A DNA stretch of 21,372 bases, from assembly GCA_005779525.1 (NCBI GenBank), contig SXIZ01000135.1:1-21372 (forward strand), written 5' to 3'. Below are positions 20,984 to 21,372 of this stretch, in pieces (within the stretch, counting starts at the first letter, position 1; each line of letters starts with the position of its first letter). The notes under the pieces are model-generated. The model saw nothing but the letters and a program-made list of their open reading frames with translations, did not search any database and was not told where the DNA came from. Source of the stretch: Methylococcaceae bacterium (GTDB lineage Bacteria; Pseudomonadota; Gammaproteobacteria; Methylococcales; Methylomonadaceae). Made by a program: the position numbers and the translations under genes.

Positions 20984-21372
20984 ATGAGCTCAGACAATCT
21001 GCAAATGAATAACAACCCTACACCTGACCTTGCTGAAGATAATGCGTATTTCCCTTCGCCCTATTCTTTAAGTCTGTACACCTCCGATAAGACTGATTTT
21101 GATCGCGCAGATTATCCCCGACCCTATACGGGGGGCAAGTGGAAAGTATTAATGATTGCCACGGATGAAAGATACATTTTGATGAAAAATGGCAAAATGT
21201 TTTCAACTGGAAACCATCCGGTCGAAATGTTATTACCGATGTATCATATTGATAAAGCAGGCTTTGAAATAGAAGTAGCCACACTCTCTGGTAATCCTGT
21301 TAAACTTGAAATGTGGGCGATGCCACAAGCCGATCAAGCAGTAAAAAGCGCGTATCAGAAATACCTAACTAA
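20984..21372 (+). CDS. hchA: Hsp31 molecular chaperone/glyoxalase III, 3'-truncated by window edge
   Basis: The first 129 codons of an HchA-type protein, running off the window with no stop. LAEDNAYFPSPYSLSLYT, YPRPYTGGKWKVLMIATDER, NGKMFSTGNHPVEMLLP and AGFEIEVATLSGNPVKLEMWAMP follow E. coli Hsp31 nearly block for block. The family belongs to the DJ-1/PfpI superfamily and acts as a holding chaperone, as a glutathione-independent glyoxalase and, by some reports, as a protein deglycase. The nucleophilic Cys lies further downstream and cannot be checked. AAAAGGA precedes the ATG at 20984. It is probably an independent stress gene, unrelated to the nif unit. Confidence 0.92.
   Translation, partial: MSSDNLQMNNNPTPDLAEDNAYFPSPYSLSLYTSDKTDFDRADYPRPYTGGKWKVLMIATDERYILMKNGKMFSTGNHPVEMLLPMYHIDKAGFEIEVATLSGNPVKLEMWAMPQADQAVKSAYQKYLT

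Noticed and set aside
1..21372. CRISPR arrays, tRNA or rRNA genes, insertion sequences
   Set aside because: No regular direct repeats, tRNA-like cloverleaf with a T-loop, rRNA motif or transposase frame was seen.

Overview
The window reads as chromosomal DNA of a diazotrophic gammaproteobacterium with moderate to low GC. The evidence is the nnr-tsaE-amiC gene order, an OmpA-family porin, MltD, and NifH/NifD/NifK proteins that align almost without gaps to those of Azotobacter and Klebsiella as I remember them. I cannot name the genus; a Thiotrichales- or Methylococcales-like lineage is possible but unproven.

Bases 1-12,600 are housekeeping. On the + strand lie the 3' part of an ATP-grasp-like gene, serC (phosphoserine aminotransferase) and a bcp-type peroxiredoxin. 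They converge on a minus-strand pair, mltD and a fructosamine-kinase-family gene, which meet that side at a nested inverted repeat (2597-2661). An OmpA-family gene with a clean terminator follows on the minus strand. Divergent from it are nnr, tsaE (4-base overlap) and amiC with its own sigma70-like promoter. A helical protein of unknown function and an overlapping TPR protein come next, closed by a terminator.

Bases 12,600-20,520 hold the nitrogenase region. A 57-residue hydrophobic protein on the minus strand (12606-12779) has its own promoter, an operator-like palindrome, a ribosome binding site and a shared terminator. A 660-base gap then carries a NifA-type upstream site and a sigma54 promoter. 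These lead into nifH, nifD, nifK, nifT, an FdxN-type ferredoxin, a small nif-associated protein, an LRV-type Fe-S repeat protein and an unknown 320-residue protein. The gaps between these genes are full of hairpins: two between nifH and nifD, at least four between nifD and nifK, one after nifK, and a multibranched structure after the ferredoxin.

The most striking observation is an in-frame TGA at codon 78 of an otherwise intact, full-length nifK, exactly where Azotobacter NifK has Cys78. TGA is a genuine stop elsewhere in the window. The choices are an error, a nonsense allele, or UGA recoding (readthrough or selenocysteine). NifH also carries an unusual Cys-Cys at its iron-sulphur ligand. 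The window ends inside hchA (Hsp31 chaperone/deglycase).
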